From the NCBI RefSeq assembly GCF_018143015.1, contig NC_054746.1, positions 25,992,464 to 26,056,463 on the forward strand: a DNA stretch of 64,000 bases, in the 5' to 3' direction. The translations under genes and the position numbers were made by a program. Shown one piece after another: positions 29,082 through 41,209 of the stretch; position 1 is the stretch's first letter, and each line of letters opens with the position of its first letter. The notes beneath the pieces were generated by a model. It did not search any database. It saw nothing but the letters and a program-made list of their open reading frames with translations, and had not been told where the DNA came from. Origin of the DNA: Lytechinus variegatus (taxonomy: Eukaryota; Echinodermata; Echinoidea; Temnopleuroida; Toxopneustidae).

Positions 29082-30342
29082 TTAGTGTACCATGGGCCCC
29101 TTTTTTACCGTGTAAAGGGCGGCATGTTGGTAAGACCAGTGCTGGAAACACTTTTGCATAGAAGTCACTCTTAAGAGCGACTTATTAAGTGAATTAGATA
29201 CGTGTATGAATCAAACTCTTGACAATAGAAAACATTAGTTGTATATGCACTTTTGTGTTAATCAAGGGTTTGTAGATTTATTTCACAACCAACCTATTAC
29301 TATTTATGGGTAAGTGCCTTTTGTAAACCACCTATTTTATTCGTTGCATAACTTCAAAGTGACGTTTTTTTTCAAAGATCATTTTGTCTGTTACGATATA
29401 CCTTAGTCAAAATGTCATAGGATACCTTTTGGAATATTTTGAGTTTAGAGAGCAGATGTTAGGTATTGGTTCGTGCCTCACTTTATATTGGATAATGCAT
29501 TGTCTCAAATCTTAGCGTCCTAAACCCCTCTATTTTGTCACTGATTTGCCCTGAATTGCAGCTGGAAATTGTGATTGGGGACTGAATCCACACAGTCCTC
29601 TCCATCCCCAAGGGCTACTCTTCCTATTTAAGTTCGTACTTTTCTCTTTCCCTTATTCTGTATCTGCATGTTTGACATGGTTCTACTGTTGACCCAAGCC
29701 CGGTTTCTTCTATTTTAAGTACCCTCTGTTCAAGGAACTAATGATGCAGGCGCGATGCCGGTGATCAATTAGCGATAAAGAAGAGGGACTTCTTAAAAAT
29801 TGGACTAATTGAGAATGATGCCTGGATGAAAGGCGGAGGGGCTGAAATGCATCATGTGGGAATTCACCCCCCCCCCCTCTCTCTCTGTCTATCTCGTTCT
29901 CATGGTGAGATATTGGAATATAGTTTTACTCACAACTTGATTCTATCGCTTTTTCCATCATCATAATATCGGTCTTGATCTTTCTGATGTAGTTCATTGG
30001 GATGATGATTGATGACCGATTGATGGAAAATAACCATATCTATAGTTAGGTAAAGATCACGCGACGTTTCATTGAATTATTAGTCTACCCAATATAAAGT
30101 AAGTGATTTCCAAGAGAAGTCCTCAATCTTGCAGTCGAATTCGCATTGATAAAGTAGTTTGCGATACATTTGTTTATTTTAGAATTGTGGGAAAAAGAAA
30201 GGACCTTCACGTGCTGCTTGTTATACAGAAAGATTTCCGAATTTCGACTTGTGCTCACCTCAATGGGCATAAAATAGAACGTGTCCCGTATCTAATTCTA
30301 GATCTGGACCAACGATAGAGTGGATGAATGAAAGAAAGATCT

Positions 30343-30480
30343 GGGTCCCGTTGCACAAGCGGAACTAAAATTAATCAAACGCAAAGCACTTAATACCCGC
30401 TTTTCATTGGTCGAAAATCTTGTTGAGTTCGATTTTGAGGGGGTTTCGTTTAATTGCAACAATTTGTGAAACAGGCCCCT
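30343..30480. mobile_element. Short MITE with GGGTCCCGTTGCACAA-type ends
   Basis: GGGTCCCGTTGCACAA at the left pairs imperfectly with TTGTGAAACAGGCCCC at the right. The element is about 140 bp and non-coding. Related in end sequence (CCCGTTTCA) to the one at 58704. Confidence 0.45.
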
Positions 30481-31363
30481 GGAGGTTCATAGAAGGAAGT
30501 CGAGATGAATCGGATGTGACACAGAGTCATGAAAAAAGGTTCATTGATTTGCCAAAATGCATATAGAGGAATAATGAATGACGTTGAGTGATCTGTGGCA
30601 TTCTCAAACTAGTGAAGTTCGTTGTCAGTAATGATGTTGTTATTAGATCATGAATCACACGACTTTACTTTAGCTCTAACACCAAATACGTACTTACACA
30701 AAAATGATGCCTTTGATAATATAACACTGTTGCGACATCATACCTAGCACCAACTAGATGCAGTGCCGGCTGGGGTAAAGATCGACTGAATTCCAATCAC
30801 CCGCCAATGCCAATCTTGAAATTACTATGAGTTTTCTCCCTACACCTTTTGGAATTCAAATACAGCTATGACATTATACATTATTATCGTCATGATTACA
30901 GAGAACGAAAGTGCATTTTTACAGAAATAAGTCCTGGTTAACATTCATGTATTATTTCTCCAAAAGAATTCCATGAAATAATCCTTCAAAAGGTTATAAA
31001 CGAGAGATCTATATAGGCCTGCTTGAAGAATAGTGTCAAATTTGCTTTGACAAGATTGCATTTGAATTTATATCAATTTGTGTGATTTAACACAAGAACA
31101 TTCTATGATGTTAAGATTTTGTTGCATTCTTTCTTGTGATATACCGGACGAAAGAAGTTTTCAAAATCATTTCAAGACAGTTATGGACTAGAGAGACGCT
31201 GTATTTTGCCTTAAATTAATACAGCATTAAAGCACCGCTCAATCTCGGGTTTATCAAATCAGTTGCGGCCATTTTCATCTAATTTGTAACTTGAGAAATT
31301 TGTCAGTAGTGTTTGGGGCCCGAGTTTAGGGGGTCGGTTATCAAGTAAAGTGCATCACTGCGA

Positions 31364-31418
31364 TGATGTCACAATCACTTATGACGTCACGCCCAAAGCT
31401 AATGATTGGGTGACATCA
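31364..31418. promoter_or_regulatory. Cluster of three CRE/ATF-like octamers upstream of the GPCR
   Basis: TGATGTCA (31364-31371), the perfect palindrome TGACGTCA (31382-31389) and TGACATCA (31411-31418) fall within 55 bases. A reversed CCAAT box (attgg) sits just before the third site. The first and third octamers are exact reverse complements. TGACGTCA is the consensus CREB/ATF site. Assignment as promoter or enhancer of the receptor 1.3 kb downstream is inference. Confidence 0.35.
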
Positions 31419-32680
31419 CGAAATGTAATGCGCAACGTGACATTTAGCTTCCAGGGAAGCTTGCTTATTTATCTAATTTGCGGAGTCGGATACCATCACC
31501 CCCGCCGCACCAAATGCGCTTTATACCGAGTGTCCTCCGAAAAGCAAATAAGAATTAACTAGCTGATCGCTTATAACCATGGATCATTGCCTTAATGTAT
31601 AAGTATTATGTAGTCCTTGGTCTGCTATTCAGGGTTGAATTCATTCAGCGAGGTCGCAGCAAAATTAAAAAAGATGTAGTCATATAGAGCATCCCGATGT
31701 GGGAATTCCATTACAATTATAGGTTTTGCCTTCTAGGCTACAATTTATTCTCCTGTGAAGAGACCGAATAGGATTTTAAGTGGTCTTTTTACGTGTGTAT
31801 GCCCATGTATATGTCCATATGATATCAAAATAAGATGGTTGTGTAAAGACAAAATGAAGCCAGGGGGTAAACTTTCCCATTTTCCCCTTAAAAATAATGC
31901 AACTGGTTGAAAGAGCTATCTAATTATCAAAATGAAGTTCAATGTATTCTGTACCCTAAATTTAAAAATTAAGAGCTCATTAACAGATACCGGTTAACAT
32001 TTGACGATCTGCATTTCACCATCAACGGTGGGCTGCATTGGTATACCTCAAGGTCAACGTTTTTATAATTAGCAGCCTTTTCCTTCTTCATGATCTATCC
32101 TTTAAGGGTGCAGGGTGGCATTTCTAAGTTAAAACGGTTCATCTCAGCTCGCATCACTGTGCACTAAGGGGTGTTATATTGTTTTATGTTTGAGAATAAT
32201 TGTCTGAATTATTTTGTTGTTGAAATGTACATTGTTTATAAGCAGGTTTTGTGTAAACAATGATCGTGATGTTAGAAAGTCTTGATGATGTTCTTCATTT
32301 CCATTACGCTTAGATCTGTCAGAGTTTAACACGAGAGTCGTGTAACAGGTTGACTTTCATTCGCAGTTGATAGAATCTTAACACGATTTCAAATATTGTG
32401 TTGAGTTGTCATGACCAGTTGTCTGTATAAGATTGAGATCGTTCATGAGACAGCTACATTCCTCTTCAAGGACCCTCCAATAGTTTATCGGACTATTCAT
32501 GAGAGCGGATATTCACGAGACAAAATTTCGTGCTCTGGCGAAGATTTGCCTTGAAAAACATCAAGGGCTTTGAATAAGAAGCATCGGTCTCTGCTAAACA
32601 TGCTATCTGGGTGTCATATTATCACATCAGTCTTTAAGATGATAGATAATTTTCTTTATAAGTTTGTACTCATTATTGTC

Positions 32681-32702
32681 TTCTTTTTATATTTCCATAC
32701 AG
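32681..32702 (+). promoter_or_regulatory. 3' splice site of a 5' UTR intron of the GPCR gene
   Basis: A pyrimidine-rich run (tcttctttttatatttccat) is followed by ACAG ending at 32702. The receptor ATG follows at 32716. Single-coding-exon GPCRs often have a spliced leader exon. I could not place the upstream exon or its donor, so the promoter is probably several hundred bases or more upstream. Confidence 0.5.
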
Positions 32703-32715
32703 GACCACGGCAGAG

Positions 32716-34080
32716 ATGGACAGTGTGAATTCCACGGAGAGTACTGGGTTACCTCACTCGACCACTTCGCTGGTCTTCATATGCTTTTTCGCCCTTCTCA
32801 GCCAAGGACTCACCATCGGCGGCAACATCCTCGTCATGTTGGCCTTCCGTATTGAACGTCGTCTGCATAAGCCCAGCAACTACTTCTTACTAAGCCTTGC
32901 GGCTGCCGATCTTATCATCGGCCTTTTCTCCATGCCCGTGTATTCCCTCTACCTCATCATGGGAACTTGGCCCTTTGGTTCTGTTGTTTGTGACCTGTGG
33001 ATATCCGTAGACTACGCATGCTCAGAAGTATCAGTATTGAACCTGATACTTATAAGTGCGGACCGGATGTGGTCCGTTCGTAACCCTGCGCGCTACAGGA
33101 ACAAAATGACGCTGCAACGCGCGGTGATAATGATTATTCCAACGTGGGTTTTACCTTTACTGCTTTATTTCACATCCGTCCTAGGTTGGACTAAATTCAC
33201 AAATACCGAAGATACACGACCTAATGGAGAGTGTTATTTACCGTTTATGCAGGATTCCCCTAATTTCATAACAATATCTACAATTTTTGTGTTCTGGGTG
33301 CCACTAATTGCAATGTTTATCATGTACGCGAACATCTATAGGATCATTAGAAATTTAGCGAAGAGGAAGAAAAAGGGCAGGGAAAAGCGACCGAGTTCGG
33401 CTTTGCCCCGTCCTTGCCCTGATCAACTGCAAAGGATAGCTCCTGTGGAGCCCACCTGTGTAGAAACCGAAGCTCCAGGTATGGTCACAGATTACACCAC
33501 CACGACCACAACGACGACGTCAACGAGTCTCACTGCCGATGGTTCGCGTCCAGATGTGCCTCGTGTTGGGGTGAACAAATGCATCGCGAAGCGAAACAAA
33601 TCAGATGCAGATAGCTGTCTCGATTCCAGCGATGAAACGTCGTCATCGGAGCGAAGACCAGAAAGCACCATGTCGGCGTCGTCAAGGAATGCAGTGGATT
33701 CAAAACCAAAGCGAGTAAATAATAACAAGGTGAAGATTGGTTCGTTAAAGCGTGGAAATCAGGGAAGTCTAAGTGGAAGTAAGCGAGGTCTTCGTAGGAC
33801 GCGTTCACAGCGCGGTGAAAGACAAAGTCGAAGCGAGCGGAAAGCAACGCGTACTTTGACCTTCATTTTAGGGGCTTTCTTTATCACATGGAGTCCATAC
33901 TCTACCATGGTAATCATCTTGGCGTGGTGTGAGACATGTGTTCCAGCACAACTATATCATTTTAGTTATTATCTGTGTTATATCAACAGCACCGTCAACC
34001 CACTCTGCTACGCTTTCGCCAACGAATTATTTCGAGCAAGTTTTCATAAAATTCTCACTTGTAAGACGTGTCGTGGATAA
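32716..34080 (+). CDS. Muscarinic acetylcholine receptor-like class A GPCR, complete, 454 aa
   Basis: Seven-helix plasma-membrane receptor. Seen: N37 (1.50), D65 (2.50), the C92-C173 disulfide pair (TM3 and ECL2), amine-anchoring D99 (3.32), D116-R117-M118 in place of DRY, P196 (5.50), W392-S-P394-Y395 in TM6, and N428-P-L-C-Y432 in TM7. An N-glycosylation site lies at N5. The third intracellular loop (about 209-375) is long, basic and Ser/Thr-rich with an eight-Thr run at 261-268, as in muscarinic receptors. TM3 (CDLW..DY), TM6 (TW.PY) and TM7 (LCYINSTVNP.CYA) match muscarinic receptors closely. Family knowledge: these receptors couple acetylcholine to G proteins. Odd points: E104 at 3.37 and S396 at 6.52, where muscarinics have Asn, plus I187 at 5.39 and S190 at 5.42, where they have Thr, so the ligand is uncertain. 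The ATG lies 13 bases after a good acceptor (AG at 32701-32702), so a 5' UTR intron is likely. Other aminergic receptors are less likely. Confidence 0.93.
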   Translation: MDSVNSTESTGLPHSTTSLVFICFFALLSQGLTIGGNILVMLAFRIERRLHKPSNYFLLSLAAADLIIGLFSMPVYSLYLIMGTWPFGSVVCDLWISVDYACSEVSVLNLILISADRMWSVRNPARYRNKMTLQRAVIMIIPTWVLPLLLYFTSVLGWTKFTNTEDTRPNGECYLPFMQDSPNFITISTIFVFWVPLIAMFIMYANIYRIIRNLAKRKKKGREKRPSSALPRPCPDQLQRIAPVEPTCVETEAPGMVTDYTTTTTTTTSTSLTADGSRPDVPRVGVNKCIAKRNKSDADSCLDSSDETSSSERRPESTMSASSRNAVDSKPKRVNNNKVKIGSLKRGNQGSLSGSKRGLRRTRSQRGERQSRSERKATRTLTFILGAFFITWSPYSTMVIILAWCETCVPAQLYHFSYYLCYINSTVNPLCYAFANELFRASFHKILTCKTCRG

Positions 34081-34787
34081 TGAGTAGGACGTGGCGGAAT
34101 TTTTTTTTTAAGTTTCACTATCTTAAAAAAGACTGTCCTGAGTTGAAACAGTTGTGGTCTTCTTTAAAAATGAGGAACCCTTTTTGACAAAATGTTGACA
34201 ATGTGATGCTAATGCGTTCCGCTCATGACAACACCTGTGGAATTCACAATCAATTTCATCACGACGAATGTGTGATGTCATCGTTACGTAGCTTCTGTGC
34301 ACTAACACTAAGTCACGTGATACGCATGTTGCCAGTTTACATGGACGACAATGTAAGAATGAGTCTAAACTGTAAAGAACTCATTAAACTTAAACTATGA
34401 ACCAATGTATCACGTGATAGCAAGCTTGTAATCGTTTCGCTGTTTCAAACACGCCCCACCAGACTGAATATCATCTTGAAAAAAAATGTCTTGAAAATAT
34501 TCACCAAGTTTCTAACAACATGGAAATAATCGTCTTCTTTCTACAAATTCAATGAGTGTTTCCCATTACTGTAAATAATAAGAAGAGCTCGTTGGTCAAC
34601 TTGGTGGGTCCGTAAATTGGTCAGTAGCAGTGCATACCAAACACCAAATCACCACTCTTCCCGTGTAATATCTCCCGATGTACCATCCCGGTGTTACATA
34701 AAGACAAACCATGTAGTACAGCAGTAAATCTAAGATTGAATTATTGTGATGTCCTTTATTCGAATGTATTCGACACAATGGAATAAA

Positions 34788-34999
34788 CAAGGGTGGATCC
34801 GGGATTTTCCTTTCGGGTACCATTTTCGTTGACAAAAATCTGACAAGCAAAAAAGAATAATAACCCATTTTTGTATGAAGTGTTTTACTTTCGTATGTCC
34901 GACATTTTCCACTAAAAACATGACAAATATTTTTTATGGCTCTCAATGGGGGGGGGGGGCTCAGGCTGTGGATGTGCCCCACCCCTGGATCCGCCACTG
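34788..34999. mobile_element. hAT-like non-autonomous element relic, GGATCC-type ends
   Basis: The right end reads CCTGGATCCGCCACTG, the reverse complement of the CAGTGGCGGATCCAGG terminus. The left end is a degraded GGGTGGATCCGGGATTTTCC. A G-run plus 'gggctcaggctgtggatgtgcccc' near the right end is typical of this family. The open frame across it is incidental. hAT assignment rests on the CAGTGGC end type. Confidence 0.5.
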
Positions 35000-36475
35000 A
35001 ATATAAATTATCTTGAACATTCTACTGCGAACATTATTAATTGGTAAATAATCATCTAGTTATGGAATTGCAATAATTACTTGGAAACTGTCTCTGAAAA
35101 CATTTTGATTAAGGGATTCTCTGTCCCCTTTACGCCTATAAACATGATGTATGATGAGTATATACAGGTATTATTATAAGATAAAATGATAGAAACATCG
35201 ACAAGAACTGATGACACTTTCCGTTAAATAATTTTCAGTACATCATGATTAGCTCGGATTACGAGCAACAGTCAGAATAACATCAAATTCACAATTAATC
35301 GTAATGGCAAAATAGGCAAAAGGAATCAGAGATGCAAGAAGAACATCCCAATTTTTATAGTTCTCATAATCTATATAGAGAATGTCTAAATTTTATCATC
35401 GTGAGTTGGATTGTCAAAGAAGAAAGAAACGCTTAAGGATTTAAAACGAAGCGCGGATGAGTATTGAGTTCTGTAGGGGTTCGAAAATTATTGGTAAAAA
35501 TATAATTTGTACAAATTCACAGTGATATTTTACAGAGTTGTGCTTAAACATCTCTACTACCATGATTACAGACAAGTAATATCTATCAATAATTAGGGAG
35601 TTTTGAGGCAAATTGTGTCCCGCTTAAATCATTCAAGTCGCCTGTTTGCTTCGTATTGCTTTTGAATTTTTCCAACCGTAATAGAGAGCACTGGCAGTGT
35701 GAATAATAACTATGCTGCAAATCATGCACTAAATAAAATATTTAAATCAGAATTGTGGTTGAAACGTGATTAGAATGAGGGTATAGCTAAATGGAACTAG
35801 AATGGAGTCAAAGGGGAACTGAAAATAAATGTATAATATAGGCTCTGTAACCAGATAATGATTGGTGGTCCCAAATCAGAGTATAAGTCGTGTGAAGTGG
35901 AATGACGATGAATGCAATTGATCCTGAAATGTACAACTTCTGAAATTAGTCCGTGCTCTGGGGCACTACTCATTCTTTAAATGTGAATGACTGTGAAGAG
36001 AGATGTAATGGAAGCAAAGATGAGAAACAGGAGGGAATATCAGATACAGAGTGAAAATAGAGAGGGAGAATGCTGATAAGAGGGGATGAGGGAACGTTGG
36101 TGCTGGAACATTTTGAAAATTGAAGAAATATAAACAAAGACATGGAAAATTCGATGAAATGTATAGAACAGATGTTTGAAATTTGGAAATGGTGAGAGAT
36201 GTGTAAGAGAAAATAATCACAACAGAAATATTTCTAATGTATCCACAAATAATGAGGACTACTCGAATCGTCTAATTTAAACAACACTGTAACATGTTTG
36301 AAGTGAGCAGAGAGAGAAGGGAGGAGAAAGAAAAAAAACCAAATGCTATAGCAGAACGTCAGATGAAGTATTAGAATTGGAAAAATGACATGACCGAGAA
36401 TCTTGCATAAGGAGTTAACTAGTGTGAAATGAGTCAAGAAATTTTAGACGGAGAAAGGAGTGATTACAAGAGGTT

Positions 36476-36735
36476 CAGGGGCGGATCCAGGATTTTCCAG
36501 GGGGGGGGCACATTCTCAATAAAATTTTTAAAGCATAAAAAGTAAGGTCCTTGTGTATGAGCGACATATTACCATTAAAATATGTGAGCGACATATTACC
36601 ATTAAAAATATATGTTATGACTTTCAAAAGGGGTACACACTTGAGTAAAAACGGCATATTACAATACAATTTTTGATTAGGCTGCCAGGAGGGGGGCACA
36701 AGCCAGATGTGCCCACTCCCCTTGGATCAGCCATC
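36476..36735. mobile_element. Second GGATCC-type hAT-like relic with internal duplication
   Basis: The left end CAGGGGCGGATCCAGGATTT is well kept. The right end is decayed (GTGCCCACTCCCCTTGGATCAGCC). Between 36557 and 36610 the unit GTGAGCGACATATTACC with its flank is repeated in tandem (about 28 bases). Non-coding. Confidence 0.5.
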
Positions 36736-39700
36736 ATCCAGTGAAGAGGTGGTAAATCTAAGTGAAGGGGGAGGTGGAGAGAAAGTGGGTGTCTAGCATG
36801 TCTATTGGGAGATGCAACGCTCAGGGCTAGGGCCAATAAGTTACTCTGGTATGGGTTTTTCTTGAAGTAAAGCCTTTAAATGATCTCCTTTCTTTTTCTT
36901 TTTTTATTTCCATTCTCATTTTGCATTTTTGCGTGCCCTGACAGAGGCACATGAGGTATGCGCTCTGTTTCCCTCTTAAATACGCCAGTGATGGAGGTGA
37001 TATTGCGACATAAATACACTAATTACAGAGGAGCAATGAAAGGCATGCAGGTGTAAGTCAACGAGTTGCCAGAGAGAGATAAATAGTTGAACAATCGAAG
37101 ATTACATTAAGAAACGAGGATGATAGGCATGATAGAGGGAGTGGTTTTGGAAAAATACAAATAACAGTTTATATTTATTTGGGGGCTCAACTGGAGAGAG
37201 GTGACGTGTGTGAGTAATTCTGGTTTGCTGATTGAGTGATTTCATGTGCTAAAAGTCGCGGAAAATGAAAATGCAGTATTCCTTTCGCAAGGATGGTGCA
37301 CATGGTGGAAGGGAAGAGAAGTAAGGGAGGGGAGGAGAGAATTTAAAAAGAGGTAAGAGTTTAATAGAAATTGCAAGGAGAGGGCATTTAGAGAGGACGA
37401 ATTCTAAAGTTATCTAAATGTGAAATTGAGAGTCTGAGGCACAGGACGATATTATGTACAGTCAGAGGTCGTGTGGAGATTTAATTATATATTACAATTA
37501 CTTCATTAAAGCTAAGAAGAAAATGAATTAATATCACGAATACATAAAGAGAGCTTATGAGCGTAAAAAGGAACACTTCTACGTAAAAAGTCCTGTTTGT
37601 GAATGTCGGGGCAGAACAAGAAGGGATTTCTTTTTTCTTTAGAGAAGAGATGTAAGCTGAAAAGGACCAAACTGTAGGCCTACTTGCAGTGAGGAAGCGA
37701 GAAATGTAGGAGGGGGAGAAAAATAGACGGGAAAAGAACAACAATATTAGAATAATGATGAGAGATTGGGAACATAAAGAGTGACAGAAAGGGAAGAGAG
37801 TCCGACAGAGAGAGAGAGAAGTGGATAAAGGATGAAAATGTGTAACCCAAGTTTTGTACTTCCGGACTGAAAAAAAAATCTCTGCTGGGAAGACCATTTG
37901 TTATGATAATAAAAATTAATATAGGAAGGTATAATAAGTAGAGGAAAAACACTGATCGTCAATATTTTAATCATATTCTGGAAATAGTATAAACTATATA
38001 GCACCATTATCAATCCAATTTCCTTCTGAAAATCATATTCAATTCATCACTTCAAAAAACAAATTTGCCACGAGTACAAAATTTCTGACCGTAGATGGCG
38101 CAATTCTGTTATCGTATGGTACCGATGTGGTGTGATATGATGTATGGTATGATGTATAATATTTCATTTGTTATATAATTCACTTACTTTGTCTATTTTA
38201 TTTATTACTTTTGTATACTTTTGTATCACCTTCAAAAATGAAATAGAGGAAATTCTCGCTACCATGGCTACGGAGCGTTTATGATTTTGTCGCCCTCTAC
38301 TAACTCTCAAATATAGGACACTTTGATTTATTTTTCTGTTTTCACCCTTCTTGTCTATCTTGATAAAAAAGTAAAGTTTTAAAATTATGTCTACCTTTAT
38401 TCTTGGGTACTGTCATTTCAAGAATTTTGTTATTAGAAAAAAGGGTTAAGGTGTAAGTTTCAAATTGGGAAAATAATCAGTGTAAAATGGTATAAAATTA
38501 TACCTGGTTTTAGTGAATAGGAATATTGAATTCGGAAAGCAGGAAATGAAATGTGAGAGATTCTTATCAGCATATAAAAAAATGACGAAGAATACCGGTA
38601 TTGCAAGCTCTATAGGTTGAGACTGAAAAATGATACATCAAATTCTCCTAAATTTGTATTTCCGGACACTTTTATGGTGTTGCCTCTGCCTCACTGCTCC
38701 CTGGTTGATATACGTACATTGCATTGTATTCCTTTGTATTCCATTTATGAAAGCACTATTTTGTACATAACACTTTACTATTGAGCAAAGATTCTATTGA
38801 ACATAATTGAGTTTAACACTGTTTTTAGATGTTTTTAACTGCAACAACAGGTATTTATTGTTTTAAGTCACCGACAATCATTCTAAATTAATTTCTAGCA
38901 TGATTATAATTTTTGTAAAGATATGAAAATTATATTAGTTCCGTAGTTAAGAGTACATGTGTCATTGAATTTGACCTTCAGACCTTCAAAACATTTAAAT
39001 TGGAGATCACTCCAGATTCGATACTGCTAAATATGAAACGAAAATAGACAAAGATCTTTGACGATGCAGAAATGATTAAAGTGTACAGATTTATTTTTTG
39101 TCAAATATTGAATTAAATTATAATTAATTAATCAATTGATATTGAAAATGTCGGCAATTACTGGTGGCTTCCAAATTAAGAAGAGAATTAACAAGGGGTA
39201 TGAATTTGGGTGTGTTGCTGTGTAAGTTGTCTTATCGTAGGCATACTTAAAAATTTGCCTCTCAAAGTCGAAGACCGGAGACAAAAAAAAAAGAAATGAA
39301 AATAGCCGTTCCTGTACAACGTTATTTAGTCAAGTAAAATGAATGAACAGAATGGCAGCAAACTGTTGTCATTTTTTGAGTCTTCAATCTCCCGTCTTCT
39401 TTGTAAACATCCCGTCTTGGGTGCAAAGAAGGCCCTTTGCTGTTGTAACAAACGTCTAACCTGAGTTTCTGGAAAAGATGTATAGCTTGAATACACAAAT
39501 TTGATTACTGTTTACATTGTTAGCATTGTTCTGGTTACTGTACGTTATTTGTCTCTTTCATGCGGATGACCCGTTGATTTGTCAACGCATCAAATACTTA
39601 ACTGGTCTTGCGCGACAGAGAAAAATGTTCAAAATAATCAATGATTCTGGTAGACTTTTAGAATGATTTAGCGAGTCCGAACCAACACCTTTAGTGGACG

Positions 39701-40291
39701 CAATCATATTAACAGGCACACGGTGTAATCTTGTATGCACAAAATGTTAATACAATAACGTATACCATATCCATGTATGTATTGCCCGCAAATTTTCTGA
39801 AACAAAAAAGGCAAAATGTGTCTCTACTCGTAAATCGAATTTTAAAGTACGAGTTTACTGACTCACAAGGTCTTTCCGGATAATTTTAGAATAGGCTAGG
39901 GAAGATGACAAATGCGTGTGATACACTAGCACACAAAAAATAGGTTCAATGCTCGATGATAAGTGTACTAAGAACAATCCAGGAAAAACAAATCGTCAGA
40001 AATTGACTTTCGCGGCAATTATGAAGTCATTTTTTTTTTGTAGTTAAAAGAAGCTTGCATACACGTATCTTTACCCATACTTAATTCTATTAGAGCAAAA
40101 ACTAAAGAAAAATTAGATTAACATGCAGCAGGGAAAATGAATAACTTTCTACCGTTCAAAATTGTATATTTATAAACCGTTATAAAGCTTTAAAGTTATA
40201 TCAAGACGTTTAAAAATAAACATTGAATATATATTTTGGTATTTGATATGTGTATAATTGACATTCTACAAAATCAAGATTGATATAATGA

Positions 40292-40516
40292 CACTTGAAA
40301 TGTTGGGCAACATAATGTCCACTGCGTTGGGTAATGTATGTGGGTAAAAAAAAACATATCATGGGCAATTATTATCCACTTTAACATATTTTAAAACCAA
40401 ATTATTAGTTTTTATTACCCAATTTTGACAGATTTTAACCAATAGTTGTGTGGACAGTATGTTGCCCAGTGATGCTTAAAAACTGGGCCTCTTTTTGCCC
40501 AACCTTTTTAAGAGTG
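40292..40516. mobile_element. MITE with CACTCTTAAAA-type ends and TTGGGCAA interior
   Basis: The left end CACTTGAAATGTTGGGCAA pairs with the right end, whose reverse complement begins CACTCTTAAAAAGGTTGGGC. The interior has TTGGGCAA, GTTGGGTAA and their complements. The end motif relates it to the elements at 4791 and 14480. Confidence 0.55.
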
Positions 40517-41110
40517 TAATGAATGTCAATATCTACTTCTATTTATAAACGTAAAGTAAAAACACAACCGGATATACTTTTCTATTTTATTCGTTACCTT
40601 TGTGGCATTGTACTTTAAGAGACACGAGGTTGATGAATTTGAAGTTTTCATGTACATGTATATGTTTTACAAAGCTATATGATGCACTTACAAAGGATTT
40701 ATATTATTTATGTATGAGCAGATGTGAAATAAAAATTTAAAATAAATCCCCGACAATGACGTGTTAAATTTTTGTGTACGTTGTAGCTATCGATCTCTTA
40801 TTGAGTCCTTACTTACTGAACACACAGACAGATGCTATTTATTAAAGTTAAAGATATGAATATACACAATAGATATTGAATGAAGTTAAAAGGATATTCA
40901 CTCTTCAAATCAAACACAACTTTAATCATAGAACACTCTTCTTTCCTATTCAATGGTCTTGGTACCACATAAATGAAAGAAAGTCTTACACGTTTATAGG
41001 ATTCACATACAATGCGTTTAAATTAGTGTTCAAGTTCGCACCCTACATTGTATATTTTTGCACCTCAAGAGTTAGAAGGTGCAAATATATACATATATAT
41101 AGGCTAAAGG

Positions 41111-41112
<2 letters not shown>

Positions 41113-41193
<81 letters not shown>

Positions 41194-41209
41194 ATATATA
41201 TATATATAT
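41113..41209. repeat. (TA)n microsatellite, about 97 bp
   Basis: Uninterrupted TA repeats apart from two CA steps. The left edge forms a hairpin with the preceding DNA: TATATATAGGC, a taaag loop, then GCCTATATATA. The apparent YIYI reading frame through it is not coding. Confidence 0.95.

Larger units (their letters stand above)
29082..32680. other. Upstream region of the GPCR, no coding exon found
   Basis: Contains the MITE at 30343, a C-run with (CT)n at 29868-29890 and the CRE-like cluster at 31364. The receptor's leader exon and promoter probably lie in this stretch or further upstream, but I could not fix them. Confidence 0.45.
34081..41112. other. Downstream of the GPCR: 3' UTR then repeat relics
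   Basis: The receptor 3' UTR starts at 34081; no clear polyadenylation signal was singled out. Two hAT-like relics, the MITE at 40292 and purine-rich tracts follow. The rest is AT-rich with nothing I can name. Confidence 0.45.

Noticed and set aside
33492-33847. Minus-strand open frames inside the receptor exon
   Set aside because: They are antisense shadows of the third-loop coding sequence; the valine run mirrors the threonine-codon run.
34596-34997. 133-codon minus-strand frame starting MADPGVGH
   Set aside because: It starts in the GGATCC terminus of a hAT-like relic and reads through the relic into its flank; such frames recur with that element.
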